DNA of 64,000 bases from Candidatus Rokuibacteriota bacterium. Lineage in GTDB: Bacteria > Methylomirabilota > Methylomirabilia > Rokubacteriales > CSP1-6. The stretch covers positions 248,001 through 312,000 of the forward strand of contig QHSX01000038.1 in NCBI GenBank assembly GCA_003221695.1. The letters are read 5' to 3'. A program made the position numbers and the translations under genes. Under the pieces are notes generated by a model. The model had not been told where the DNA came from, ran no database searches, and saw nothing but the letters and a program-made list of their open reading frames with translations. Below are positions 41,641 to 49,798 of this stretch, in pieces; position 1 is the first letter of the stretch; every line of letters begins with the position of its first letter.

Positions 41641-41790
41641 CCGGCGCACCTGAGGCAGGCCACCCACGGTGCGAGCCGGGCTGGCGGCCCCCGGCGCACC
41701 TGAGGCAGGCCACCCACGGTGCGAGCCGGGCTGGCGGCCCCCGGCGCACCTGAGGCAGGCCACCCACGGTGCGAGCCGGGCTGGCGGCCC
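41641..41790. repeat. Three perfect 50-bp tandem repeats upstream of the CoA-transferase gene
   Basis: A 50-bp GC-rich unit (41641-41690) is repeated exactly at 41691-41740 and 41741-41790. The array ends 19 bp before the CoA-transferase ATG, leaving a Shine-Dalgarno (ggaggcgac) just outside. It is not CRISPR: no spacers separate the units. Copies are identical, so it is recent or still expanding. Confidence 0.9.
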
Positions 41791-41809
41791 CCGCTACAAT
41801 GGAGGCGAC

Positions 41810-43006
41810 ATGGGCAAGGCGCTCGACGGGATCGTCGTCCTCGACCTCACGCAGTACGAGGCGGGCCCGAGTTGCACCGAGATGCTCGCGTGGCTCGGCG
41901 CCGACGTCATCAAGATCGAGCCGCCGGGCGGCGAGCCGGGGCGACGCGCGCTCTCGGAGCGGTCCGACACGGACGCGTGGTTCTTCCTCATGCTCAATGC
42001 CAACAAGAAGAGCGTCACGCTCGATCTGAAGGCCGAGCGGGGACGCGCCCTCTTCGAGCGGATGGCGCGGCGCGCCGACATCGTCGTCGAGAACTTCGGG
42101 CCGGGGGCGATCGAGCGTCTGGGCTTCGGCTACGACACGCTCCGACGGATCAATCCCCGGATCATCGCCGCGTCCGTCAAGGGCTTCGGTACCACCGGGC
42201 CGTACGCGGACTACAAGAGCTTCGAGTGGATCGCGCAGGCGATGGGCGGCGTGATGAGCCTCACCGGCTTGCCGGACAGCCCGCCGCTCAGGACGGAGGC
42301 GGGCCTCGGGGACACGGGCGCGGGGCTCCACTGCGCCATCGGCATCCTGGCCGCCCTCGTCCAGCGCCAGCACACGGGCGAGGGCCAACGGGTCGAGGTC
42401 GCGCAGCAGGATGCCGTGCTGAACCTCGTCCGCATCCACCTGCGCGAGCACTACGTGACGGGCACGCCGGTGCCGCGGCGCGGGAACCGCTCGGTCGCCG
42501 CGGGCCCGTCCAACCTCTACCGCTGTCGCCCCTTCGGACCGAACGACTACGTCTTCGTCCACGTGGCGACGCTCGACATGTGGCGCATCCTCACGCGGAT
42601 CCTCGGGCGCCCCGAGCTCGGCGACGACCCGCGGCTCGCCGACCGGCAGGCGCGTGCCCAGCACGCCGGGGAGATCGATCCGCTCATCGAGGCGTGGACG
42701 GAGAAGCGGACCAAGCACGAGGCGATGGAGATCCTGGCGGGCGCCGGCATTCCCTGTGGCGCCGTCCTCGACTCCGGCGAGGTGCTGTCGGATCCCGGGC
42801 TGGTCGCCCGCGGCATGGTGGTGAGCCTCGAGCACCCGACGCGGGGCCGGTTCGCCATGCCTGGCAACCCCGTGCAGCTCTCCGCGTCGCCCACGACCGT
42901 GACGCGCGCGCCGCTCCTGGGCGAGCACAACGCCGAGGTGTACGGCGGCTGGCTCGGTCTCCCGGCCGACGAGCTCAGGGCGCTCGAGAAGGACCGCGTG
43001 ATCTGA
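41810..43006 (+). CDS. frc: Formyl-CoA:oxalate CoA-transferase-like (class III CoA-transferase)
   Basis: A 398-residue class III CoA-transferase. Landmarks resembling oxalate-using Frc are 'VLDLTQYEAGPSCTEMLAWLGADVIKIE' (split, ~10-37), the catalytic Asp168 in 'EAGLGDTGAGLHCAIGILAAL', 'RVEVAQQDAVLNLVRIHLRE' (~205-224) and 'TRAPLLGEHNAEVY' at the C-terminus. Frc moves CoA from formyl-CoA to oxalate. It belongs with the TPP lyase just upstream as a probable oxalate-breakdown pair. The start ATG at 41810 follows GGAGGCGAC, and the open frame extending upstream through the tandem repeats is not used. The 3' end overlaps the converging gene by 32 bp. Confidence 0.87.
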   Translation: MGKALDGIVVLDLTQYEAGPSCTEMLAWLGADVIKIEPPGGEPGRRALSERSDTDAWFFLMLNANKKSVTLDLKAERGRALFERMARRADIVVENFGPGAIERLGFGYDTLRRINPRIIAASVKGFGTTGPYADYKSFEWIAQAMGGVMSLTGLPDSPPLRTEAGLGDTGAGLHCAIGILAALVQRQHTGEGQRVEVAQQDAVLNLVRIHLREHYVTGTPVPRRGNRSVAAGPSNLYRCRPFGPNDYVFVHVATLDMWRILTRILGRPELGDDPRLADRQARAQHAGEIDPLIEAWTEKRTKHEAMEILAGAGIPCGAVLDSGEVLSDPGLVARGMVVSLEHPTRGRFAMPGNPVQLSASPTTVTRAPLLGEHNAEVYGGWLGLPADELRALEKDRVI

Positions 43007-43847
43007 GGCGCCGGGCGGCTTCCTCCACCGTGGGCGATGTCGTCGTGTCCTTGTAATCGGAAAGCCGCGCGAAGATCTCCCGGGCCGCCTCGTGGAAGGC
43101 CGGGGGCAGCCCCACCGCGGTGAGCGCCCGGGCGATCTCCTCCATCTCGCCGACGAAGCGCCAGGCCTTCTTCGCGTTGTCGTGGATCGCGCGCTCTGAG
43201 CTTGCGGGGAGGTCCGGCCTGGAGACCTTCCACTCGGCGAGGAGCGCCGCGTCGACGCTCTCGGCGATCGCGAAGGCGCGGATCGCGGCCAGGAGGGCCT
43301 GGCTCCCCTTGTTCCAGCCGGCGTACGCCATCTTCAGGGCCGACGCCGCGCCCGGAGGCGCGTCGAGGACGACGGCCTCCAGCGGGCCGGCGCCGAACAG
43401 TGGCGCGACCTCCATCGCGTTCGGTCCGGAGAGGTAGACCCGCGTGACGCCGCGCTTGGTGCGCGTCGCCGGGCCGATGATGCCACCGTCGACGAAGCGG
43501 GCGCCCGTCGCCGCGACGACGCGACCGATCTCCCGGGCGGTGGAGGGCGCCACGGCGTTCGCGTCGACGTAGAGGCCGCGGAAGCCGAGCGCGGCGACGG
43601 CGCGCGCGAGCTCGGCCGCGCCGTGCGGCGGCACGACGGACAGAATGACGCGGCTCGCCCGAGCGACCGCCTCGAGCGTGTCGGCGTCCTCGAGCCCGAC
43701 TTCACGCGCGCGGGCCCGCGTCGCCGCGCTGCGCCCCTCGGACGCCCAGAGGACGCGCGCCCCGCCGGCCAGGAGGGTCGCGCCCACCGCCGATCCCATG
43801 TCACCGGGGTGCAGGAGCCCAACGGTTGTCCTGGAGTCTGCGGTCAT
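42975..43847 (-). CDS. NAD(P)-binding 6-phosphogluconate-dehydrogenase-like protein (DUF1932)
   Basis: A 290-residue beta-hydroxyacid-dehydrogenase-like protein. The N-terminal 'TVGLLHPGDMGSAVGATLLAGG' (~8-29) is a dinucleotide-binding motif, followed by 'VILSVVPPHGAAELAR' (~68-83) and 'RFVDGGIIGPATRTKRGVTRVYLSG' (~120-144). The C-terminal helical half has 'ALKMAYAGWNKGSQALL' (catalytic Lys area). It likely reduces or oxidises a small hydroxyacid with NAD(P). Its start is the ATG at 43847. Confidence 0.82.
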   Translation of the reverse strand: MTADSRTTVGLLHPGDMGSAVGATLLAGGARVLWASEGRSAATRARAREVGLEDADTLEAVARASRVILSVVPPHGAAELARAVAALGFRGLYVDANAVAPSTAREIGRVVAATGARFVDGGIIGPATRTKRGVTRVYLSGPNAMEVAPLFGAGPLEAVVLDAPPGAASALKMAYAGWNKGSQALLAAIRAFAIAESVDAALLAEWKVSRPDLPASSERAIHDNAKKAWRFVGEMEEIARALTAVGLPPAFHEAAREIFARLSDYKDTTTSPTVEEAARRLRSRGPSRAP

Positions 43848-43937
43848 CGTTCTCCGCTCACCGATTATAGCGGGCTCGGGCGCGGGCTGCCTTGACCTCG
43901 CGCCCCGCGCGTGATACGTCCACCACGGACTTGTGCC

Positions 43938-44762
43938 GTGAGCACGGTGGCGGACCTGGTGCAGTGGGGACTCCGCGGAGCGTTGCTGCCGCGGCGACGC
44001 GCACTCGTGCTGCGTCTCGGCGCCGTTCTCACGTTTCTCCTCTTGTGGAGCCTCGCGTCCGGGCTCGTCGTGCTCCTCAACCTCTTCAATCCGATTTTCC
44101 TCGCGGGGCCCTGGCTCGTTCTGGGAACGATGATCCAGCTCGTCGCGACCGGGCAGCTCTGGGGCCACGTGATCGCCACGCTCGTGCGCGTCATCGTCGG
44201 CTTCGCGACGGGCGCGGTCCTGGCGCTCGCCCTCGGGCTGCCGGCGGGGCACTTCCGCGTGGTCCGGAACCTGCTCGAGCCGATCGTCGAGATCCTGCGG
44301 CCGATCCCGCCGCTGGCGATGCTGCCGCTCTTCATCGTCTGGGTGGGGATCGGCGAGACGTCGAAGATCGCGTTCATCACCTACGCCACGTTCTTCCCGA
44401 TGTTTCTCACGACGGTCCACGGGGTTCAGCAGGTGGACCCGCTCTTGCTGCGCGCCGCCGCCAGCCTGGGCGCCCGCCGTGGTCAACTCTTCTTCCGCGT
44501 CGTCCTGCCGGCGGCGCTTCCGGAGATCCTCACCGGGATCCGCCTCGGCGTGGCGCTCTCGTTCTTCGTCATCGTCATCTCCGAGTTCATCGGCGCCGAG
44601 GAGGGGCTTGGCTACCTGATCAACGACGGGCGCAACTTCTTCCTCGTGCCGCAGATGCTCGGCGCCGCCATCGTGCTGGGGCTCCTCGGCTACTCTGGCA
44701 ACGCCCTCGTCGTGCTCCTCGGACGTCGCTGGCTTCGGTGGGAGGGTCCGCCGGCGTCATGA
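43938..44762 (+). CDS. ABC transporter permease (SsuC/TauC/ThiX-like)
   Basis: A 274-residue permease with six membrane segments. The BPD coupling loop is 'VQQVDPLLLRAAASLGARRGQLFFRVVLP' and the signature 'LEPIVEILRPIPPLAMLPLFIVW' is typical of SsuC-like permeases. I start it at the GTG at 43938; an upstream GTG at 43911 is possible. Its stop overlaps the ATPase ATG (44759). It is the first of a four-gene import unit with the next three genes. Confidence 0.88.
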   Translation: MSTVADLVQWGLRGALLPRRRALVLRLGAVLTFLLLWSLASGLVVLLNLFNPIFLAGPWLVLGTMIQLVATGQLWGHVIATLVRVIVGFATGAVLALALGLPAGHFRVVRNLLEPIVEILRPIPPLAMLPLFIVWVGIGETSKIAFITYATFFPMFLTTVHGVQQVDPLLLRAAASLGARRGQLFFRVVLPAALPEILTGIRLGVALSFFVIVISEFIGAEEGLGYLINDGRNFFLVPQMLGAAIVLGLLGYSGNALVVLLGRRWLRWEGPPAS

Positions 44763-45553
44763 GCCCGGCGAGCCTCGTCGGGACCGGCGGCGCGCGCGTC
44801 CAGATCGAGGGCGTTCACAAGGAGTTTCCCGTGGACGGCCGCTCGACGCCCGCGCTGGTCGGCGTGAGCCTCGAGGTCTCGGCGGGTGAGCTCCTGTGCC
44901 TGCTCGGTCCGTCCGGGTGCGGCAAGTCCACGCTCCTCAACATCGTCGCCGGCTTCCTGCCGCCGACCGGCGGGCGGGTGCTCGTCGACGGCACGCCGGT
45001 CACGGGCCCCGGGCCCGAGCGCGGCGTGGTCTTCCAGGAGTACGTGCTCTTTCCCTGGCTCACCGTGGCTCAGAACGTCGAGTTCGGGCCACGCCTCACG
45101 GGGATGGAGGCCGCGCGGTGCCGGGAGATCGTGGCGCGGTACCTGGACATGGTCGGGCTCCGGGAGCACGCGACGAAGTTCCCCGTGCAGCTCTCCGGCG
45201 GGATGAAACAACGCGTGGCGATCGCGCGGGCGCTCGCCAACAACCCGTCCATCGTCCTCATGGACGAGCCGTTCGGCGCCCTCGACGCGCAGACGCGCGA
45301 GGTGATGCAGGAGGAGCTCTCGCGCATCCAGCGGCTCGAGCACAAGACGATCGTCTTCGTCACCCACTCGATCCGCGAGGCCGTCTACCTGGCGGACCGA
45401 GTGGTCGTGATGACCAGGTCGCCCGGGCGGATCAAGGAGGTCTTCACGATCAAGCTCCCCGAGGTGCGGGACCGGTTCGCCCCGGAGTTCACCCGCTACG
45501 AAGCCGCGATCACGCGTCTGGTGAAGGAAGAAGTCGCGATGGTACGCGAATGA
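44759..45553 (+). CDS. ABC transporter ATPase (SsuB/TauB-like)
   Basis: A 264-residue ATPase: Walker A 'LGPSGCGKSTL' (~50-60), 'FQEYVLFPWLTVAQNV' (Q-loop, ~94-109), the signature 'LSGGMKQRVAIARAL' (~147-161), Walker B 'SIVLMDEPFGALD' and the switch His in 'VFVTHSIREAV'. It begins at the ATG at 44759, overlapping the previous stop, and its stop overlaps the next ATG (45550). Confidence 0.92.
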   Translation: MSPASLVGTGGARVQIEGVHKEFPVDGRSTPALVGVSLEVSAGELLCLLGPSGCGKSTLLNIVAGFLPPTGGRVLVDGTPVTGPGPERGVVFQEYVLFPWLTVAQNVEFGPRLTGMEAARCREIVARYLDMVGLREHATKFPVQLSGGMKQRVAIARALANNPSIVLMDEPFGALDAQTREVMQEELSRIQRLEHKTIVFVTHSIREAVYLADRVVVMTRSPGRIKEVFTIKLPEVRDRFAPEFTRYEAAITRLVKEEVAMVRE

Positions 45554-46299
45554 TCCGGACGGCGGCGTTCGCGGGAGTGCTGGTCCTCTGGGGGCTCGTC
45601 GCCTACGGCAACCGGGCCCTCGCGCTGATGAATCCGGTGCTGCTGCCGACGCCAGGCGAGGTCGTGGCGGTCGCCGCGCCGCAAATCCGTGACGGGTCGC
45701 TCGCCCGCCATCTCGCCGTCTCGTCTCTCCGGATCGTCGAGGGGTTCGGGCTCGCCGCGGCGGCCGCGCTCGGGCTCGGCCTGCTGGTCGCCGTCTGGGT
45801 ACCCGCGCGGCTCGCGCTCGAGCCGATGATCGAGTTCGTGCGGCCGATTCCCCCGCTCGCCTTTCTCCCGATGTTCCTCGTGTGGTTCGGCCTCGGCGAG
45901 ACGTCGAAGGTCGCCTTCATCGCGTACACGACGTTCTTTCCGATGTTCGTCGGGATCAGCGCGAGCCTCTCGCGCGTGGACGTCATGCTGCTGCGTGCGG
46001 CCGCGAGCCTCGGCGCCTCGCGCCGGGAGCTCCTCGGGCGTGTCGTGCTGCCCGCCGCGCTCCCGTCCATCGTGCTGGCGCTGCGCCTGGGCTTCGGGCT
46101 CGCGATCTTCGTCATCGTCGGGGCCGAGTTCATGGGCGCGGACGCCGGCCTCGGCAACCTGATCATGGAGGGGCGGGTCTTCTTCAATCCGGCCCAGATC
46201 GTCATGGGGGCCCTGCTGCTTGGCGTCCTCGGGTCGCTCGCCAACGGGCTGTTGCTCGCGGCCGAGCGGCGCGCGCTCAAGTGGCGCGCGCTCCCCTGA
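45550..46299 (+). CDS. ABC transporter permease (SsuC-like), second permease
   Basis: A 249-residue permease with the same architecture as the first: 'EPMIEFVRPIPPLAFLPMFLVWFGLGETSKVAF' (split) and the coupling loop 'VDVMLLRAAASLGASRRELLGRVVLPAALPS'. Two permeases bracketing one ATPase implies a heterodimeric channel. Its ATG overlaps the ATPase stop, and the binding-protein gene follows 38 bp later. Confidence 0.9.
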   Translation: MIRTAAFAGVLVLWGLVAYGNRALALMNPVLLPTPGEVVAVAAPQIRDGSLARHLAVSSLRIVEGFGLAAAAALGLGLLVAVWVPARLALEPMIEFVRPIPPLAFLPMFLVWFGLGETSKVAFIAYTTFFPMFVGISASLSRVDVMLLRAAASLGASRRELLGRVVLPAALPSIVLALRLGFGLAIFVIVGAEFMGADAGLGNLIMEGRVFFNPAQIVMGALLLGVLGSLANGLLLAAERRALKWRALP

Positions 46300-46337
46300 G
46301 AACGGCAGGGGCCACTCATGCCGAAAGGAGCCGTGCG

Positions 46338-47372
46338 ATGCGACACCTGACCGTGGTGCTGGCAGCGGGTCTCGTCCTCGGGGCGACGGCCGCCGCGCTC
46401 GCCCAGGGAAAGCCGGAGCTCAGTGAGGTGGACGCGTGGCTCGTCCGGGACGCGCAGATGTCGGCGCAGTTCGCCGTCGCCGACGCGATGGGCTACTTCA
46501 GGGAACAGGGGATCAAGGTCAACCCCCGCTGGTACATCGCCGGGACCGACCTGCCGTCGATGTGGGGCGCCGGCAACATCCACCTCGGGACGGCGACGGC
46601 CACGATGGTCGTGCCGATCGCGGCGGCTGGACAGGCCATCTACAACATCGCCCCCCAGAGCGACATCGCGGGCACCCAGCAGGTCGTCCTCGGCAAGCGC
46701 GCGCAAGAGCTCGTGCGCTCGCCCAAGGATCTCGAGAAGCTGAAGGTCGGGATGCCGAAGGGCGCGTCCGTCACCATGGCCATCCAGTCCATGGCGAAGG
46801 ACACCGGCGTGGACTTCACGAAGATCCAGTTCGTGAACCTCTCGCCGCCGGACGCGATCACCGCGCTCGCCAAGGGCGACATCGACGCGATGGCGGGCTG
46901 GGCGCCGTGGGTCTTCAACGCCGTCAAGAGCGCCGGGGGCAAGGTCTACTTCACCGGGAACCGGAGCTACATCCCGGGCAAGGAGGGTCAGGTCGACTGG
47001 CTGCTCGTGCACGCGGGCGTCGTCGCGAGCGGCAAGATGCTCAAGGAGAACCCGAACACGCTGAAGGCGGTGCTGCGCGCGCTCGCGAAGGCGACGGCCA
47101 CGATCAACGCCGATCGCGAGACATCGGTGAGGATCGTCGCGCGCGAGATGAAGACGGACGAGGGGCTCGCGCGGGACATCATGGCCCTCAACGTCTATTC
47201 GATGGAGATGACGGACAAGATCTACCGCGGCATGGGCGAGTTCGTCGACTTTCTCTACTCGCTCAACCGGATCCCCGCAAAGGTCGCCCCCGACAGTCTT
47301 TTCTACACGAGGCTGCTCAAGGAGGTCGATCCCACGCTCGTTCGGTGGGAGTCGAAGACCGAGGTGAAGTGA
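46338..47372 (+). CDS. ABC transporter substrate-binding protein (NMT1/SsuA-like)
   Basis: A 344-residue periplasmic binding protein with a signal peptide (1-22, ending 'AALAQ'). 'MGYFREQGIKVNPRWYIAGTD' (~55-75), 'LGTATATMVVPIAAAGQAIYNIA' (~85-107) and 'DAMAGWAPWVFNAVKSAGG' (~185-203) are family features. NMT1-type SBPs bind nitrate, sulfonates, thiamine precursors and pyrimidine-like compounds. A dihydropyrimidinase gene follows by 13 bp, so a cyclic amide ligand (hydantoin or dihydropyrimidine) is a reasonable inference. Confidence 0.9.
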   Translation: MRHLTVVLAAGLVLGATAAALAQGKPELSEVDAWLVRDAQMSAQFAVADAMGYFREQGIKVNPRWYIAGTDLPSMWGAGNIHLGTATATMVVPIAAAGQAIYNIAPQSDIAGTQQVVLGKRAQELVRSPKDLEKLKVGMPKGASVTMAIQSMAKDTGVDFTKIQFVNLSPPDAITALAKGDIDAMAGWAPWVFNAVKSAGGKVYFTGNRSYIPGKEGQVDWLLVHAGVVASGKMLKENPNTLKAVLRALAKATATINADRETSVRIVAREMKTDEGLARDIMALNVYSMEMTDKIYRGMGEFVDFLYSLNRIPAKVAPDSLFYTRLLKEVDPTLVRWESKTEVK

Positions 47373-47385
47373 AGGAGGACGGGCC

Positions 47386-48813
47386 ATGCTGGATCTCGTG
47401 ATTCGCGGAGGCGACGTGGTGACGCCGCAGGGCGTCGGCCGGTGGGACGTGGCCGTCCAGGGCGAGCGCATCGTCGCCGTTGGCCTGCCCGACCCCGAGA
47501 CCCTGGCCGGGCGGGTCCTCGACGCGACGGGCAAGATCGTCGTCCCGGGCGGCGTCGAGCCCCACACGCACCTCGCCCACTTCATCTCGATGCATCCCGA
47601 GGACAACCTTCACACGCTCGGCCCCGAGGAGGACACGCGCGGGATGGTCTTCGGCGGCACGACCACCCACGTCGACTTCTGTTTCGTCCGCCCGGGGACC
47701 GACATCCCGCAGGCGATCGAGACGCGCGTGGCGCGCTGGAAGGGGAACGCCTACGCGGACTACTCCTTCCACGTGGCGCTCCAGGGCCAGCTGCCGATCA
47801 AGCTCTTCGACCAGATCCCCGAAGCGATCCAGGCGGGCTTCCCGAGCTTCAAGGTGTTCACGGTCGAGGTGCTGCCGCCCCATCCCAAGCGTCATCCCTA
47901 CCGGCTCGACTTCGGGCGCATTCAGCTCGCGATGGAGAAGGTCGCGGCCCACGACGGCATCATGGCCGTCCACGCCGAGGACCACGACATCGTGCAGTTC
48001 ATGTACGAGAAGTTCCGCGAGGAGAAGCAGACCGACGGGTGGCTCCTCCCTCTCGTGCACAACAAGCTCTCGGAGATGCTGGCGTTCCGGCGGACGATCC
48101 AGCTCGCCGCCCATACCGGCGCGGGCGTCTACTTCGTCCACACCTCGGCGAAGGAGGGCGTGGACGCGGTCGCCGAGGCGCGCGCCAAGGGGCTCCCGAT
48201 CTACGCCGAGACGCTCCACCACTACGCGTGCTTCACCGCCCTGGACTACAAGACGCCGCGGGGCTTCTGCTACCACACCTATCCCTCCCTCAAGTACCCC
48301 GAGGATCAGACGGCCCTCTGGGACGGGCTCGTGCGGGATGGCATCTCGACGACGGCGACCGACGAGTTCCCGACGTCCCTCGAGCTGAAGCTCCGCGGCC
48401 AGGACCTCGAGAACGTGACCGGCGGCAACCTCGGCGCGGAAGCGCGCATGGGGATCGTCTTCTCCGAGGGCGTCATGAAGCGACGGATGTCACTCCAGCG
48501 GTTCGCCGAGGTGACGGCGACGAACGCGGCGCGGATTCTCGGGCTCTATCCGCAGAAGGGTGTCATCGCGCCCGGGAGCGACGCGGACCTCGTCCTCATC
48601 GATCCGGCGATCCGTAAGACGCTCGCGCGCGAGGATTTTCACGTGAGCGACTACAGCCCGTGGGAGGGCTGGCCGATCCAGGGCTGGCCCGTGACCACGA
48701 TCCTCCGCGGCCGGGTCGTCGTCGAGGGGGGCCGCCTCGTCGGCGACGCGCGCGCCGGGAGGCTGGTCCGCCGCCGGATCGCGCCCGAGGTCCTGCGGCG
48801 GCCGGCGTGCTAG
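47386..48813 (+). CDS. Dihydropyrimidinase/D-hydantoinase-type cyclic amidohydrolase
   Basis: A 475-residue amidohydrolase. The metal ligands appear as 'VEPHTHLAHF' (HxH, ~60), the probable carboxylated Lys in 'FPSFKVFTVEVLPPH' (~150), His in 'GIMAVHAEDHDIVQF' (~185), His in 'GVYFVHTSAKEG' (~240), and Asp in 'ISTTATDEFPTSLE' (~315). The usual 'DHCP' after that Asp is 'DEFP' here, a variant. It opens the ring of hydantoins or dihydropyrimidines. It is the last gene of the importer unit. Confidence 0.88.
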   Translation: MLDLVIRGGDVVTPQGVGRWDVAVQGERIVAVGLPDPETLAGRVLDATGKIVVPGGVEPHTHLAHFISMHPEDNLHTLGPEEDTRGMVFGGTTTHVDFCFVRPGTDIPQAIETRVARWKGNAYADYSFHVALQGQLPIKLFDQIPEAIQAGFPSFKVFTVEVLPPHPKRHPYRLDFGRIQLAMEKVAAHDGIMAVHAEDHDIVQFMYEKFREEKQTDGWLLPLVHNKLSEMLAFRRTIQLAAHTGAGVYFVHTSAKEGVDAVAEARAKGLPIYAETLHHYACFTALDYKTPRGFCYHTYPSLKYPEDQTALWDGLVRDGISTTATDEFPTSLELKLRGQDLENVTGGNLGAEARMGIVFSEGVMKRRMSLQRFAEVTATNAARILGLYPQKGVIAPGSDADLVLIDPAIRKTLAREDFHVSDYSPWEGWPIQGWPVTTILRGRVVVEGGRLVGDARAGRLVRRRIAPEVLRRPAC

Positions 48814-48815
48814 CG

Positions 48816-49136
48816 CTACTCGAAGCCTCGAAACCACCCCGGGGGTGGTGGTTCCCACTGCTTTTCGCGAGTCCACCCCTGCGCCGACAGGCAGGCGCGA
48901 TAGATCCCATGGTTGATGATGCCGTGAGCCGCAGCCGTCGGAGTGGGAGCGGCCTGTCGCGCGCACTCCCGGCTGGCAAGCTCGAACTGCTCCGCCGTGC
49001 TGTTGGGTTTGGACCAGTAGTATTGCGCGCAGCCGCCCAGACCGCCGATCAGGATCGTTCCGACGATGACGAGGCGGATGCCGCGCTCGCGATCGATGCC
49101 CGCCCCTCCGCCGCGTCGTCCCGCCCGCGAGTCCAC
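48816..49136 (-). CDS. Small lipoprotein
   Basis: A 106-residue protein. 'LVIVGTILIGGLGGCAQYYW' is a lipoprotein signal with Cys after LGG (lipobox). The mature part has Cys residues in 'SRECARQAAP' and 'GIYRACLSAQGWT', then a Pro/Trp-rich end. The GTG start at 49136 shares a base with the upstream stop (TAGTG) and places a basic stretch before the signal. It is coupled to the next lipoprotein gene. Function unknown. Confidence 0.65.
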   Translation of the reverse strand: MDSRAGRRGGGAGIDRERGIRLVIVGTILIGGLGGCAQYYWSKPNSTAEQFELASRECARQAAPTPTAAAHGIINHGIYRACLSAQGWTREKQWEPPPPGWFRGFE

Positions 49137-49669
49137 TACTTCAACAGCCCGGCGAACTTCGGGTCGTACACGAGCTTGCCGATGAGGACCTGAACCGCAG
49201 GCCCGAAGGATTTCGCGGTCCGCGCACAGGCCGTCTCCCCCATATAGGTGAAGCCGTACTTGTAGTTGTCGGACACGTTCAGGGACTGGCCGTTCGAAGA
49301 GATCACCGTGAGATCGAGCTGCCACTCGCCGGCCATGGAATCGAAGTCAATCTTGTTCAGCTGGCCGGTCAGGGTGACCGGAGCGGAGTCCGAGAGCATG
49401 TCCGCGACCGTGAGCTCGTCGATCAAGGCCTTGCGAATGAACTCTTCGAACGGGCGCTCGTCCGGCGTCGTGATCGGCCCGACGGCACGACACGGGATCT
49501 TGGTCTTACCGGGCTCCTTCGCCGTGAACTGACCGACGTTGACTTTCTGCCCGCCGAGCTTTTTGAGGGCAGCCACGTTTTCGACCGACACTCCGTACCG
49601 GCCCACGTCGAAGCTGGCGCACCCCGCGAACGCGACGATCAACGCCAACAGTGCGATCCAGCGGCCCAT
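49136..49669 (-). CDS. Lipoprotein
   Basis: A 177-residue protein with a lipoprotein signal peptide: 'MGRWIALLALIVAFAGCASF', Cys17 in the lipobox AFAGC. The mature part contains 'VNVGQFTAKEPGK', 'PFEEFIRKALIDELTVADMLSDSAPVTLTGQLNKIDFDS' (split) and 'YMGETACARTAKSFGPAVQVLIGKLV'. It is a beta-rich envelope protein of unknown role, distantly reminiscent of YajG-like lipoproteins. It is the first gene of the two-gene lipoprotein unit. Confidence 0.75.
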   Translation of the reverse strand: MGRWIALLALIVAFAGCASFDVGRYGVSVENVAALKKLGGQKVNVGQFTAKEPGKTKIPCRAVGPITTPDERPFEEFIRKALIDELTVADMLSDSAPVTLTGQLNKIDFDSMAGEWQLDLTVISSNGQSLNVSDNYKYGFTYMGETACARTAKSFGPAVQVLIGKLVYDPKFAGLLK

Positions 49670-49798
49670 GATCCGGCTCCTTTCAGCAGTGCGGTGACGC
49701 CCTTGGATCCAGGGGTGTCACGGTGCACTCCCCAAGAGACGCGCCGAGGAACATAGCGGTGGTCTCCGGCGTTAGCAAGGAAAACTCGGTCGCGTCGC

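Noticed and set aside
41641-41790. CRISPR array
   Set aside because: The 50-bp units abut with no unique spacers, and there are no cas genes.
48820-48860. Inverted repeat around ccaccccgggggtgg
   Set aside because: It lies within the lipoprotein coding end and codes for its Pro/Trp-rich tail, so a terminator role is not supported.
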